Assembly: GCA_031406795.1 (NCBI GenBank)
Contig: JANOHV010000147.1
Span: 1-24,373 of the forward strand
Length of the DNA: 24,373 nucleotides
From: DATDCY01 sp031406795 [NCBI: Candidatus Rokuibacteriota bacterium]
GTDB lineage: Bacteria > JAUVQV01
Direction: 5' to 3'
Part shown: piece after piece, positions 8,163 through 15,649 of the stretch
Layout: each line of letters starts with the position of its first letter
Numbering within the stretch: position 1 is the stretch's first letter
Program-made: the position numbers and the translations under genes
The notes under the pieces: generated by a model
The model's database searches: none
Told to the model about the DNA's origin: nothing
Seen by the model: only the letters and a program-made list of their open reading frames with translations

Positions 8163-9113
8163 ATGCCAGAGGTGCAGACCCTGTCCGCCCGGAACGTCGA
8201 AATCGCCCGCCACGCGGGCTTCTGTTTTGGCGTCAAACGGGCGATCCGCATGGTCGAAGGCGCCCTCGCGGCCGGCTCCGGCCCGGTGACGTCGCTTGGC
8301 CCGGTGATCCACAACCCCCAGGTCGTCCGCTCGCTCGAAGATCAGGGCCTGTTGCGGGCGTCGAGCCCCGCGGAGGTCGCCGGCGGCGTCGTCGTGGTGC
8401 GCTCCCACGGCGCGCCCCCGCACGTGCACGCCGAGCTGCAGGAACGCGGGCTCGCGGTGGTGGACGCCACCTGCCCCTTCGTCAAGAAGATGCATCGCCA
8501 GGCGCGCCGGCTCTTCAAGATGGGCTACCGCGTCGTCATCGTCGGGGACCGCAACCACTCGGAGATCACGAGCCTGACCGAGGACCCCGCGTTCGAGTGC
8601 CTCGTCGCCGCCGGCCCCGCCGACCTCGAGGGGGTGAAGATCTCGGGTCGCATCGGGCTTGCGGCGCAGACCACGCAGACGCTGGAGAACTTCCAGGCCG
8701 TCGCCGACTACCTGCTGCCGAAGGCGCTCGAGCTGCGGATCTTCAACACGATCTGCGACTCGACGGCCACGCGCCAGGCCGAGGCGCGCGATCTGGCCCG
8801 GCGCTCCGGGGTCATGGTCGTGATCGGCGGCCGCAACAGCGCCAACACCCGCCGCCTCGCCGAGATCTGCAAGGAGACGGGCACGCGCACGATCTGGGTC
8901 GAGACCGCGGACGAACTCTCCCCGGAGCTGCTCGGCGACGCCGAGCGCATCGGCCTGACCGCGGGCGCCTCGACCCCGCAGTGGATCATCACGGATGTTA
9001 TCCGGCGACTGCAGTCCCTCCCTCCGGGGGGAACAGCCGCCGGGACACACCTCCCGCACCGGGAGGAATCTCACACAACAGGAGGTAGTACCGAGCATGT
9101 CCGACGCAACTGA
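8163..9113 (+). CDS. ispH: 4-hydroxy-3-methylbut-2-enyl diphosphate reductase
   Basis: This is the last enzyme of the MEP isoprenoid pathway, a [4Fe-4S] protein that makes IPP and DMAPP. The three cluster cysteines are Cys21 (AGFCFGVKRA), Cys104 (DATCPFVKK) and Cys198 (NTICDSTATRQ). Substrate-binding His50 (VIHNP), His83 (RSHGAP), His132 and Glu134 (NHSEI) are present. The catalytic fold ends near VIRRLQSL; roughly 33 further residues up to the stop are translated from the rpsA leader and are probably not conserved. The stop lies 14 bases inside rpsA, so the genes overlap by 17 bases and are likely coupled. In some Firmicutes IspH and S1 are fused; here they are separate frames. Confidence 0.95.
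   Translation: MPEVQTLSARNVEIARHAGFCFGVKRAIRMVEGALAAGSGPVTSLGPVIHNPQVVRSLEDQGLLRASSPAEVAGGVVVVRSHGAPPHVHAELQERGLAVVDATCPFVKKMHRQARRLFKMGYRVVIVGDRNHSEITSLTEDPAFECLVAAGPADLEGVKISGRIGLAAQTTQTLENFQAVADYLLPKALELRIFNTICDSTATRQAEARDLARRSGVMVVIGGRNSANTRRLAEICKETGTRTIWVETADELSPELLGDAERIGLTAGASTPQWIITDVIRRLQSLPPGGTAAGTHLPHREESHTTGGSTEHVRRN
9050..9085 (+). promoter_or_regulatory. rpsA translation-initiation region: hairpin and Shine-Dalgarno
   Basis: CCTCCCG (9050-9056) pairs with CGGGAGG (9060-9066) to form a 7-bp stem with a 3-base loop. It ends 14 bases before a strong GGAGG at 9081-9085, which sits 11 bases from ATG 9097. A second GC-rich fold (CCCTCC with GGGGGG, 9016-9031) precedes it. S1 is known to repress its own translation through leader structure in Gammaproteobacteria; whether this hairpin does so is inference. 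Confidence 0.4.
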
Positions 9114-10878
9114 CATCACCACGCAGGAATCCGAGGAAGTCAAGAGGGAGGTGAAGAAGCCCAAGCAGCAGCAGGGCAAGGCGTTCTGCCCGGAGCCCGC
9201 GGAAGGCGAAGATGCCGGCGAGCGCGCGGAGATGAACCGGCTCTACGACGAAACGCTGCGCCACCTCGAAGAGGGTGAAATCGTCCGCGGCCGCGTCATC
9301 AAGATCACCGACCAGGAAGTGGTGGTCGACGTCGGCTTCAAGTCGGAGGGCGCGATCCCGATCGGCGAATTCCGGCGCGACAACATCCCCAAGGTCGGCG
9401 AAGAGATCGAGGTCTTCCTCGAGGAGGCCGAGAACGCCGACGGGCACCTGATCCTCTCCAAGGGAAAGGCCGACAAGGCCAAAATCTGGGAGGAGATCAC
9501 CAAGATCTTCGACGAGGACCGCGAGATCGAGGGCTACGTCACCGACAAGATCAAGGGCGGCCTCGCCGTGGACATCGGCGTGCGCGGCTTCCTCCCCGGC
9601 TCGCTGGTCGACCTGCGCCCGGTGCGCGACCTGGGCCACTTCGTGGGCCAGAAGATCGTGATGAAGATCCTCAAGCTCAACCGCCAGCGCGGCAACGTGG
9701 TGCTCTCGCGCCGCGCCGTGCTCGAGAAGGGCCGCGAGGAGAAGCGCCGCGAGACGCTGAAGAACCTCGTGATCGGGATGCGCATCAAGGGCGTCGTCAA
9801 GAACATCACCGAGTACGGCGCGTTCATCGATCTCGGCGGCGTCGACGGCCTGCTGCACATCACCGACATGTCCTGGGGGCGCATCAGCCACCCCTCGGAG
9901 GTCCTGATGGTCGGCGAGGAGGTCGAAGTCGTCGTCCTCAAGTTCGACCGCGAGACCGAGCGCGTGAGCCTCGGGCTCAAGCAGAAGAGCCAGGACCCCT
10001 GGACCAACCTCGGCACCAAGTACCCGATCGGCACGCGGGTCAAGGGCAAGGTCGTCAGCCTCACCGACTACGGCGCGTTCGTCGAACTCGAGGAGGGCGT
10101 CGAGGGCCTGGTGCACGTCTCGGAGATGTCCTGGACCAAGAAGGTCAAGCACCCCTCGAAGATCCTCTCGGTCGGCGACCAGATCGAGTGCCAGGTGCTC
10201 AACGTCGACGAGAACGTCAAGCGTATCAGCCTCGGCATCAAGCAGATCGAGTCCAACCCGTGGGACTTCCTCGAGAAGAAGTACCCGATCGGCTCGGTGA
10301 TCACCGGCAAGGTGCGCAACCTGACCGAGTTCGGCGCGTTCGTCGGCCTCGACGAGGGCATCGACGGCCTGGTGCACGTTTCGGACATCTCCTGGACCAA
10401 GAAGATCAAGCATCCCTCCGAGGTCCTGAAGAAGGGCGACTCGGTCGACGCGGTGGTGCTGAACATCGACAAGCCGCGCGAGCGGCTCAGCCTCGGCATC
10501 AAGCAGGTCCAGGGCGACCCGTGGCAGGAGTTCGTCTCGAAGTCCGGCCTCGGCAAGATCGTCGCCTGCACGGTGGTCAAGGTCACCGACTTCGGCGTTT
10601 TCGTCGCCATCGCCGGCGGCATCGAGGGGCTGATTCACTCCTCCGAGCTCGGCAGCGACAAGAGTTCCCGCCTCGAGAACTTCGCGATCGGGCAGGAGCT
10701 GCAGGCCAAGGTCATCCGGATCGACCAGGGCGAACGCAAGGTTTCGCTCAGCCTCAAGGCGCTGGAATCCGATCAGGAGCGCTCCGACTTCGACCAGTAC
10801 GCCAGCCGGCAGGGCAGCGGTTCGGTGAGCATCGGCGAGATGCTCGAAGAGAAGCGCCGCAGCCGGGAAGACGAGTAA
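9097..10878 (+). CDS. rpsA: 30S ribosomal protein S1
   Basis: S1 binds mRNA and helps the ribosome start on structured messages. The 593-residue protein has a charged N-terminal extension (about 1-50, Lys/Glu/Gln-rich) and six S1 OB-fold repeats, in order beginning at EGEIVRGRV, EIEGYVTDK, GMRIKGVVK, GTRVKGKVV, GSVITGKVR and GKIVACTVV. Repeats 3-5 are the most canonical, each with YGAF or FGAF and H(I/V)(T/S)(D/E)(M/I)SW. This six-domain layout matches the proteobacterial long form (E. coli is 557 residues). ATG 9097 is chosen for the strong GGAGG upstream; the frame is open further upstream but lies within ispH. A good terminator follows at once, so this is the last gene of the unit. Confidence 0.97.
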   Translation: MSDATDITTQESEEVKREVKKPKQQQGKAFCPEPAEGEDAGERAEMNRLYDETLRHLEEGEIVRGRVIKITDQEVVVDVGFKSEGAIPIGEFRRDNIPKVGEEIEVFLEEAENADGHLILSKGKADKAKIWEEITKIFDEDREIEGYVTDKIKGGLAVDIGVRGFLPGSLVDLRPVRDLGHFVGQKIVMKILKLNRQRGNVVLSRRAVLEKGREEKRRETLKNLVIGMRIKGVVKNITEYGAFIDLGGVDGLLHITDMSWGRISHPSEVLMVGEEVEVVVLKFDRETERVSLGLKQKSQDPWTNLGTKYPIGTRVKGKVVSLTDYGAFVELEEGVEGLVHVSEMSWTKKVKHPSKILSVGDQIECQVLNVDENVKRISLGIKQIESNPWDFLEKKYPIGSVITGKVRNLTEFGAFVGLDEGIDGLVHVSDISWTKKIKHPSEVLKKGDSVDAVVLNIDKPRERLSLGIKQVQGDPWQEFVSKSGLGKIVACTVVKVTDFGVFVAIAGGIEGLIHSSELGSDKSSRLENFAIGQELQAKVIRIDQGERKVSLSLKALESDQERSDFDQYASRQGSGSVSIGEMLEEKRRSREDE

Positions 10879-10888
10879 CAGGCATGAT

Positions 10889-10933
10889 CGGCCGGGGGCG
10901 GCGTTCATCGCGCCACTCCCGGCCGTTTTTTTT
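10889..10933 (+). terminator. Rho-independent terminator after rpsA
   Basis: CGGCCGGG (10889-10896) pairs perfectly with CCCGGCCG (10918-10925), with a possible small inner stem (GGCG with CGCC) in the loop, and is followed directly by eight T (10926-10933). It starts 10 bases after the rpsA stop. It is the clearest intrinsic terminator in the window. Confidence 0.9.
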
Positions 10934-10960
10934 AATGGCCGGACAACGACAGGAACATGC

Positions 10961-11145
10961 GGCTCTCCAAAAGATCTCCATGCAAAGCGCGCCACGTGAG
11001 CACCGGGCGGGGATCAACCCCGCCCCTACGACAAAATCGTCTGCGTGTAGGGGAGGGGTTCATCCCCTCCTTACGACAAAATCGTCTGCGTGTAGGGGAG
11101 GGGTTCATCCCCTCCCGCATCCCAGACGGGCTTTTTTCAACAGCC
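10961..11145 (+). repeat. Palindromic GTTGAAAAAGG-type repeat, copy C, carrying nested hairpin repeats
   Basis: The right arm at 11127-11145 (CGGGCTTTTTTCAACAGCC) is the best-conserved arm in the window. The left end at 10961-10990 (GGCTCTCC, AAAAGATC, then CCATGCAAAGCGCG) is a decayed version of the arm and its ATGCAAGGCGC extension. The interior has been taken over by three copies of the GC-rich hairpin repeat (11005-11116), so the second family apparently inserted into or replaced the middle of the first. Confidence 0.6.
11005..11116 (+). repeat. Three GC-rich hairpin repeats, two as a 45-bp tandem
   Basis: A hairpin with arms GGGCGGGG and CCCCGCCC around ATCAA occupies 11005-11030 with its CTACG edge on the right. 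Two copies in the opposite orientation, GTAGGGGAGGGG then TTCAT then CCCCTCC, start at 11047 and 11092. The stretch from TACGACAAAATCG at 11027 to the next at 11072 is a 45-base unit repeated once, with the copies differing at only one or a few bases. Confidence 0.85.
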
Positions 11146-11155
11146 TGACGACATC

Positions 11156-12073
11156 ATGGGCAAGATAAAATATCCGTTTCTCATCCTGGCGGGCCTCTCG
11201 GCCGCCGTTGCTCTGGTCATGGTGCTGACCGGATCAGGCCGCGATCGCGGCCGTCTGCCGGGGGCGTCGTTCTCGACGGACAGGGTCGCCGTCATCGAAC
11301 TCACCGGCATGATGACCAGTTCGCAGGACATCGGCAGCCGCGCGGTGAGCGCGCGCAGGGTGCTCGCGCAACTGCGCAAGTACCGCGACGACGACTCGGT
11401 GAAGGCCATCGTGCTGCGGGTGGACACGCCGGGGGGCACCGTCGTGGCGGCGCAGGAGATCCACGGGGCGCTGCTGCGGCTGCGCGAGGGCACCGGCCGC
11501 AAGGTCGTGGTGTCGATGGGCGACATGGCCGCCTCCGGCGGCTACTACGTCGCGTGCGCCGCCGACCGGGTCTTCGCGAGCCCGGGCACGCTCACCGGCA
11601 GCATCGGCGTGATCATGCAGTTCCCGAACTATCAGGGCCTGTTCGGCAAGATCGGGCTCGGAATGAACACCATCAAGAGCGGCGAGTTCAAGGACGTGGG
11701 CAACGGCGCGCGCGAGATGTCGGATCGCGACCGCCGGCTGCTGCAGAGTCTCGTCGACGACGTGTATTCGCAGTTCGTCGAAGCCGTGGCCGCGGGCCGC
11801 CGGATGACGCCGGAGCGGGTGCGCTCGCTCGCGGACGGGCGGGTGTATTCCGGCCGGCAGGCGAAGGAGCTCGGGCTGGTCGACGAATTCGGCGATCTCG
11901 ACGCGGCGATCGCCGCAGCGGGCAAGCTCGCCGGAATCGCGGGGAAGCCGGAGGTCATCCGCGAGTCGCCGCGCCGCGGGATCTGGGAGCTGCTCGACGC
12001 GCGGATGGCCGGCATCTTCCCGGCGGCACTCGACGCGGACACGCAGGCGCGTCTGCTGTATCTCTGGCAGTAA
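11156..12073 (+). CDS. sppA: Signal peptide peptidase SppA, short form
   Basis: SppA is a membrane serine protease that degrades leftover signal peptides in the inner membrane. The 305-residue protein has one N-terminal membrane segment (about 6-25), then a ClpP/crotonase-like S49 domain. Visible motifs are LRVDTPGG (88-94), the nucleophile Ser127 in GDMAASGGYYVA, GTLTGSIGVIMQ, the general-base lysine region TIKSGEFKDVG (172-182), and DGRVYSGRQAKELGLVDEFG. This is the single-domain bacterial form, half the size of E. coli SppA. ATG 11156 lies just after the right arm of repeat copy C and lacks an obvious Shine-Dalgarno. The rpsA-sppA order is one I recall from Geobacter-type genomes. Confidence 0.92.
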   Translation: MGKIKYPFLILAGLSAAVALVMVLTGSGRDRGRLPGASFSTDRVAVIELTGMMTSSQDIGSRAVSARRVLAQLRKYRDDDSVKAIVLRVDTPGGTVVAAQEIHGALLRLREGTGRKVVVSMGDMAASGGYYVACAADRVFASPGTLTGSIGVIMQFPNYQGLFGKIGLGMNTIKSGEFKDVGNGAREMSDRDRRLLQSLVDDVYSQFVEAVAAGRRMTPERVRSLADGRVYSGRQAKELGLVDEFGDLDAAIAAAGKLAGIAGKPEVIRESPRRGIWELLDARMAGIFPAALDADTQARLLYLWQ

Positions 12074-12127
12074 CCGTTCGGCCACTGAAAAGGGCCCATC
12101 CGTGAGAGTGACACCCACACACAGTAC

Positions 12128-12156
12128 TTGACATCCATTATCATTCTCATTATGTT
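12128..12156 (+). promoter_or_regulatory. fur promoter with embedded Fur box
   Basis: TTGACA (12128-12133) and TATGTT (12151-12156) are separated by 17 bases, close to consensus. The spacer and part of the -10 hold CATTATCATTCTCATTATG (12136-12154), three hexamers fitting the NATWAT Fur-box pattern (CATTAT, CATTCT, CATTAT). Fur bound here would block RNA polymerase, giving autoregulation. The -10 ends six bases before ATG 12163, so the transcript may be leaderless. Confidence 0.8.
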
Positions 12157-12162
12157 GGGGTC

Positions 12163-12627
12163 ATGAAAAAGGCAAACGCGCAGCAGAAGGCGTCGAGCGC
12201 GACCGCCCGGTTCACGCAGTATCTCTCCGAGCGGGGGCTGCGACTGACGGGCCAGCGGCGCGTTATCGCCGACCTCTTCTTCCGGTCCGAGGGGCACCAC
12301 AGCGCCGAGGAGATTTCGCGCATGGTCCGGGAGGCGAATCCGGGGATCGGGCCCGCCACGGTGTACCGGACGATCAAATTGCTCCGGGAAGCCGGCTTGG
12401 CAACGGGCATGAACACCGGGGACGGACTGGCGCGCTACGAGTCGCCCTTCCGCCGCTCTCACCACGATCACCTTGTCTGCCGGCGCTGCAACCGGATTGT
12501 CGAGTTCGAGAACGACCAGATCGAGGCGCTGCAGCAGCGGGTGGCCGAGCGGCACGGGTTCGTCGTCACCGACCACCGGCTGGAGCTCTACGGGGTCTGC
12601 GGCGCGTGCCGCGGGGCGGGCGGATAA
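12163..12627 (+). CDS. fur: Fur-family iron-responsive repressor
   Basis: The 154-residue protein is an iron-dependent DNA-binding repressor by family and context. It has the winged-helix N-terminal domain (LRLTGQRRVIADLFF at 26-40; recognition helix near GPATVYRTIKLLREAGLA, 63-80) and a dimerisation domain with RSHHDHLVCRRC (98-109) and YGVCGAC (143-149). Cys106/Cys109 and Cys146/Cys149 form the structural zinc site of many Fur proteins, and the HHDH motif supplies metal ligands. The Fur box in its own promoter and another before feoA support iron sensing rather than zinc (Zur) or peroxide (PerR) sensing. PerR remains an alternative that sequence alone cannot fully exclude. There is no good Shine-Dalgarno before ATG 12163. 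Confidence 0.9.
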   Translation: MKKANAQQKASSATARFTQYLSERGLRLTGQRRVIADLFFRSEGHHSAEEISRMVREANPGIGPATVYRTIKLLREAGLATGMNTGDGLARYESPFRRSHHDHLVCRRCNRIVEFENDQIEALQQRVAERHGFVVTDHRLELYGVCGACRGAGG

Positions 12628-12646
12628 ATTTTTTTCAGGGCCATCT

Positions 12647-12664
12647 GATATTGATTCTCATTCC
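12647..12664 (+). promoter_or_regulatory. Fur box before the feo operon
   Basis: GATATTGATTCTCATTCC reads as three Fur hexamers (GATATT, GATTCT, CATTCC), the first two close to NATWAT. It lies 20 bases before the first feoA and overlaps a possible -10 (GATATT). A clear -35 was not found. The site would repress ferrous iron uptake when iron is plentiful. Confidence 0.7.
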
Positions 12665-12683
12665 CACAGAAAGGAAGGCCCCG

Positions 12684-12956
12684 ATGCACACTGCCGCAGG
12701 CCACCCCGGACGCAGCGTCCTCACTTTCCCGCTCGGACTTCTCGGTGCCGGCGAGCAGGCGCAAATCACCTCCATCAGGGCCACCCCTGAGCGTACCTCC
12801 TCCGTCCGGGCGGAGGACATGGGCCTGCGTGTCGGCAAAACCGTGGAGATGCTCACCAACGGCGGGGGCGGCCCGCTGCTCCTCAAAATTGACGAATCGA
12901 GGCTCGCCATCGACCGCAGAGTGGCCATGAGAATACTCGTCAGGAGGCAGCGATGA
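12684..12956 (+). CDS. feoA: FeoA-type SH3-domain protein, first copy
   Basis: FeoA is a small cytoplasmic protein that assists FeoB in ferrous iron uptake. This 90-residue copy has a roughly 20-residue N-terminal extension, then the beta-barrel core: GAGEQAQITSIRA, a long loop with SSVRAEDMGLRVGKTVEML, and PLLLKIDESRLAIDRRVAMRILV. The conserved 'R...DMG...G' turn and the 'L.I......A..I.V' end are those of FeoA. AAGGAAGG at 12671-12678 gives a good ribosome-binding site for ATG 12684. It overlaps the next gene by four bases (ATGA). Sequence difference from the second copy suggests separate roles rather than a recent duplication. Confidence 0.88.
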   Translation: MHTAAGHPGRSVLTFPLGLLGAGEQAQITSIRATPERTSSVRAEDMGLRVGKTVEMLTNGGGGPLLLKIDESRLAIDRRVAMRILVRRQR

Positions 12957-13180
12957 ACTTGGCAATGATGAAACCCGGAGAACGAGGAAGGATAACCGCC
13001 ATCGGGGCGATCGGTCCGCTGCGACGCCGCTTGATGGACATGGGGGTGCTGGTGGGGGAAGACATCGCGGTCGTGAAAGTCGCCCCGCTGGGGGATCCGA
13101 TCGAAGTGACGATCAAGAGTTACCAGCTCTCGCTCCGCAAGAAGGAAGCGGAAGGGATCGCGGTGGAGGTGTTGAAATGA
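12953..13180 (+). CDS. feoA: FeoA-type SH3-domain protein, second copy
   Basis: This 75-residue copy is the compact canonical form: MKPGERGRITAIGAIGPLRRRLMDMGVLVGEDIAVVKVAPLGDPIEVTIKSY (residues 6-57), ending SLRKKEAEGIAVEVL. The RRRLMDMG turn and the GDPIEV.I strand are FeoA signatures. It overlaps both neighbours by four bases (ATGA at 12953 and at 13177), so it is translated in strict coupling with feoB. Being nearest to feoB and the more typical copy, it is the likelier direct partner of the transporter; the other copy may regulate or substitute. Confidence 0.93.
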   Translation: MNLAMMKPGERGRITAIGAIGPLRRRLMDMGVLVGEDIAVVKVAPLGDPIEVTIKSYQLSLRKKEAEGIAVEVLK

Positions 13181-15417
13181 GCATTGCAACTGAACCGCTG
13201 TGCATCGGCGAAAAGGCCTTCGGGCGTGCCGCTCATAGCCCGGCCGCGAAACGCACCATCATCGTTGCGGTCGCCGGCAATCCCAATGCCGGTAAATCGA
13301 CCCTGATCAATGCCATCGCCGGCAGCCGGCTGCAGGTCGGCAACTGGCCGGGCGTCACGGTGGAGAAGAAGGAGGCCCGGTTCGAGTTCGAAGGCAGCCG
13401 CATCCGTCTGATCGATCTGCCCGGCGCGTACTCCCTCTCTCCCTACTCCCAGGAGGAGATCATCGCCCGCGACTACCTGGTGCGCGAGAAGCCCGACCTG
13501 GTGATCAACGTGGTCGACGCTACCAACCTGGAGCGCAACCTCTATCTCACCGTGCAACTGCTGGAGCTGGGCCTGCCGGTGGTGATGGCCCTCAACATCT
13601 ACGACGAGGCCGAGGCCAAAGGATATCGGATCGACATCAAGGGGATCGAGCGCATGCTCGGGATCCCCGTAGTCCCCACGGCCGCTACGAAAGGGCGGGG
13701 AACCACCGAACTTCTCGAGGCCGTGGTGCGGACCGCCAGCGCCCCCGCACGCCTCCCGAAGACGCCGAAGTACGACGCGGATATCGCGCAGGCCATCGAC
13801 GGCGTCGTCGCGGTCATCCGCGAGCGCCACCCGGAGCTGGCGAGCACGTACGCGTTGCGCTGGCTCGCCTCCAAGCTGATGGAGGGAGACCAGGAGGTGG
13901 CCCGGGAGGTCAAGATCGACCTCGACGGACTGGAGAATGAGTCGCTACGCCATCTGCGCCGCGCACACGGCGAGGATCTCGAGGCGCTGATGGCCGAGGC
14001 TCGCTACGCGCTCGCGTCGGGACTGACCCGCGAGGTGCTCCGGAAGCCCGAGCTGCGCAAGACCGAGATCACCGAGAAGATCGACCGCATCGTCCTCCAT
14101 CGTCTCTTCGGCATCCCGATCTTCCTGGCCGCCATGTGGCTGGTCTTCAAGCTGACGTTCGATCTCTCCTCGCCCTTCGGCGACTGGCTCGACGGGATGA
14201 TCGCCGGTCCCTTCCGGCGCTGGATCGAAGCGGGCCTCGGGCTGGTCGGCGCCCCGGACTGGACGGTAGCGCTGGCCCTCGACGGGGTCATCGCCGGAGT
14301 GGGCTTCGTGCTCGTCTTCGTCCCGGTCATCTTCGCGATGATGTTCTTCATCACGTTCCTCGAAGGCAGCGGCTACATGGCGCGCGCCGCCTTCGTGATG
14401 GATCGGGTAATGCACGCCATCGGCCTGCACGGCAAGAGCTTCATCCCGATGCTCCTCGGCTTCGGGTGCAACGTTCCCGGCATCTATGCCACCCGCACGC
14501 TCGAGAACCCGCGGGACAAGGCGCTGACCGCGCTGCTGCTGCCGCTGATGTCGTGCGGGGCCCGGCTGCCGGTCTACGTCCTCTTCGCGGGAATCTTCTT
14601 CGCCGACAGCGCGGGGACGGTCATCTGGTCCCTCTACGTGCTGGGGATCCTGCTCGCCGTCCTGATGGGGGTGATCTTCAAGAAGACCCTCTTCCGCGGC
14701 GATGCGCCGCTGTTCATCATGGAGCTGCCCCCCTACCGGCTGCCGACGCTGAGGAGCCTGCTGATCCACACCTGGGAGAAGGGGAAGCACTTCCTGATCA
14801 AGGCCGGCACGTACATCCTGGCCGTCTCGGTGTTCGTCTGGTTCCTGCTGAACCTCCCCTGGGGCGTCGAGAACAAGCGCGACTCCTATCTCGGCAGGAC
14901 GGGCGCCGCCATTGCGCCGATCTTCGCTCCTATCGGCTTCGGCACCTGGGAGGCGTCGGCATCGCTGATCACCGGCATCATCGCCAAGGAGATCGTCGTC
15001 GGGACCATGGGCGAGATCTACGCCCCGTCCGCTGCGCAGGAAGCACCGACCGCGGGCCCGCGACCCACGCTGGGCGAGGATCTGCGGGAGATCGCCGTCT
15101 CCTTCGGCGGCGCCGTCAAGGCAGCCGGCGCCAACGTCGTCTCGACCTTCGGCGTCAGCAGTCTGGCCGCGCAGGACGAGAGCGGCGCTTCCCCCCTCAA
15201 GACGGCCGTCGGCGGCGCCTTCACGCCGCTCACCGCCTACGCCTTCATGGTCTTCGTGCTGCTCTACATGCCATGCGTCGTGGTCGCCATCGCGATGCGG
15301 CAGGAATTCGGCTCCTGGAAGTGGTTCGGCGTGGCATTCGCCTACCAGTCGGCGCTCGCCTGGAGCGTCGCGTTCATAATCTACCAGGGGGGAAGACTCC
15401 TGGGACTCGGCGGTTGA
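13177..15417 (+). CDS. feoB: Ferrous iron transporter FeoB
   Basis: FeoB is the inner-membrane ferrous iron importer. The 746-residue protein has a short N-terminal extension of about 25 residues, a G domain with G1 GNPNAGKST (34-42), the GNWPGVTVEK switch, G3 DLPGAYSL and G4 NIYD (where NMxD is common), a helical GDI domain, and then a polytopic membrane region. Membrane-domain signatures include GSGYMARAAFVMDR, GFGCNVPGIYATRTL, LMSCGARLPVYVLFAG and GIIAKEIVVGTMGEIYA. The second Gly-Cys-Asn and Ser-Cys-Gly motifs carry the cysteines proposed for the iron path. It lies in a feoA-feoA-feoB unit under a Fur box and is followed by a small Cys-rich membrane protein one base after its stop. Confidence 0.97.
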   Translation: MSIATEPLCIGEKAFGRAAHSPAAKRTIIVAVAGNPNAGKSTLINAIAGSRLQVGNWPGVTVEKKEARFEFEGSRIRLIDLPGAYSLSPYSQEEIIARDYLVREKPDLVINVVDATNLERNLYLTVQLLELGLPVVMALNIYDEAEAKGYRIDIKGIERMLGIPVVPTAATKGRGTTELLEAVVRTASAPARLPKTPKYDADIAQAIDGVVAVIRERHPELASTYALRWLASKLMEGDQEVAREVKIDLDGLENESLRHLRRAHGEDLEALMAEARYALASGLTREVLRKPELRKTEITEKIDRIVLHRLFGIPIFLAAMWLVFKLTFDLSSPFGDWLDGMIAGPFRRWIEAGLGLVGAPDWTVALALDGVIAGVGFVLVFVPVIFAMMFFITFLEGSGYMARAAFVMDRVMHAIGLHGKSFIPMLLGFGCNVPGIYATRTLENPRDKALTALLLPLMSCGARLPVYVLFAGIFFADSAGTVIWSLYVLGILLAVLMGVIFKKTLFRGDAPLFIMELPPYRLPTLRSLLIHTWEKGKHFLIKAGTYILAVSVFVWFLLNLPWGVENKRDSYLGRTGAAIAPIFAPIGFGTWEASASLITGIIAKEIVVGTMGEIYAPSAAQEAPTAGPRPTLGEDLREIAVSFGGAVKAAGANVVSTFGVSSLAAQDESGASPLKTAVGGAFTPLTAYAFMVFVLLYMPCVVVAIAMRQEFGSWKWFGVAFAYQSALAWSVAFIIYQGGRLLGLGG

Positions 15418-15418
15418 A

Positions 15419-15649
15419 ATGGGAATCGCGGACGTCGTCTGGATGGCCCTGATCCTGGGTGGTGCGGGCTATCTCCTCTACCGCTCGGTCGGGAAGAAGA
15501 AGGGACATTGCCAGGGGTGCGGCAACGCCGGGTGCTCCAAGAGGAGCCTCGTCGCTACGGCGTGGCGGCCTAACAGGACTGCAGGACCAGGTAGCCCTGG
15601 CCTTCGAAGCGGTAGCGCAGCGACTCGGCCTTCCCCACCAGTTTCTTGA
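15419..15649 (+). CDS. FeoB-associated Cys-rich membrane protein
   Basis: This small protein begins one base after the feoB stop. Residues 5-21 form one membrane segment, followed by KKKGHCQGCGNAGCSKRS with Cys31, Cys34 and Cys39. A short helix plus a Cys-rich tail directly after feoB is the hallmark of the FeoB-associated Cys-rich family (FeoC-like in position, function unproven; a metal-delivery or redox role has been suggested). Family members as I recall them end soon after the cysteines. Here the frame runs on for about 33 Arg/Pro/Ser-rich residues, the last 26 or so antisense to the end of the convergent TPR-AIM24 gene, so the tail is probably not functional. Confidence 0.78.
   Translation: MGIADVVWMALILGGAGYLLYRSVGKKKGHCQGCGNAGCSKRSLVATAWRPNRTAGPGSPGLRSGSAATRPSPPVS

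Noticed and set aside
8163-10878. IspH-S1 fusion protein
   Set aside because: The two genes are in different frames with a 17-base overlap, and rpsA has its own strong ribosome-binding site.
12598-12635. Intrinsic terminator between fur and feoA
   Set aside because: A GCGGC/GCCGC hairpin and a T-run are present, but about 16 bases separate them and the stem lies within the fur coding end.
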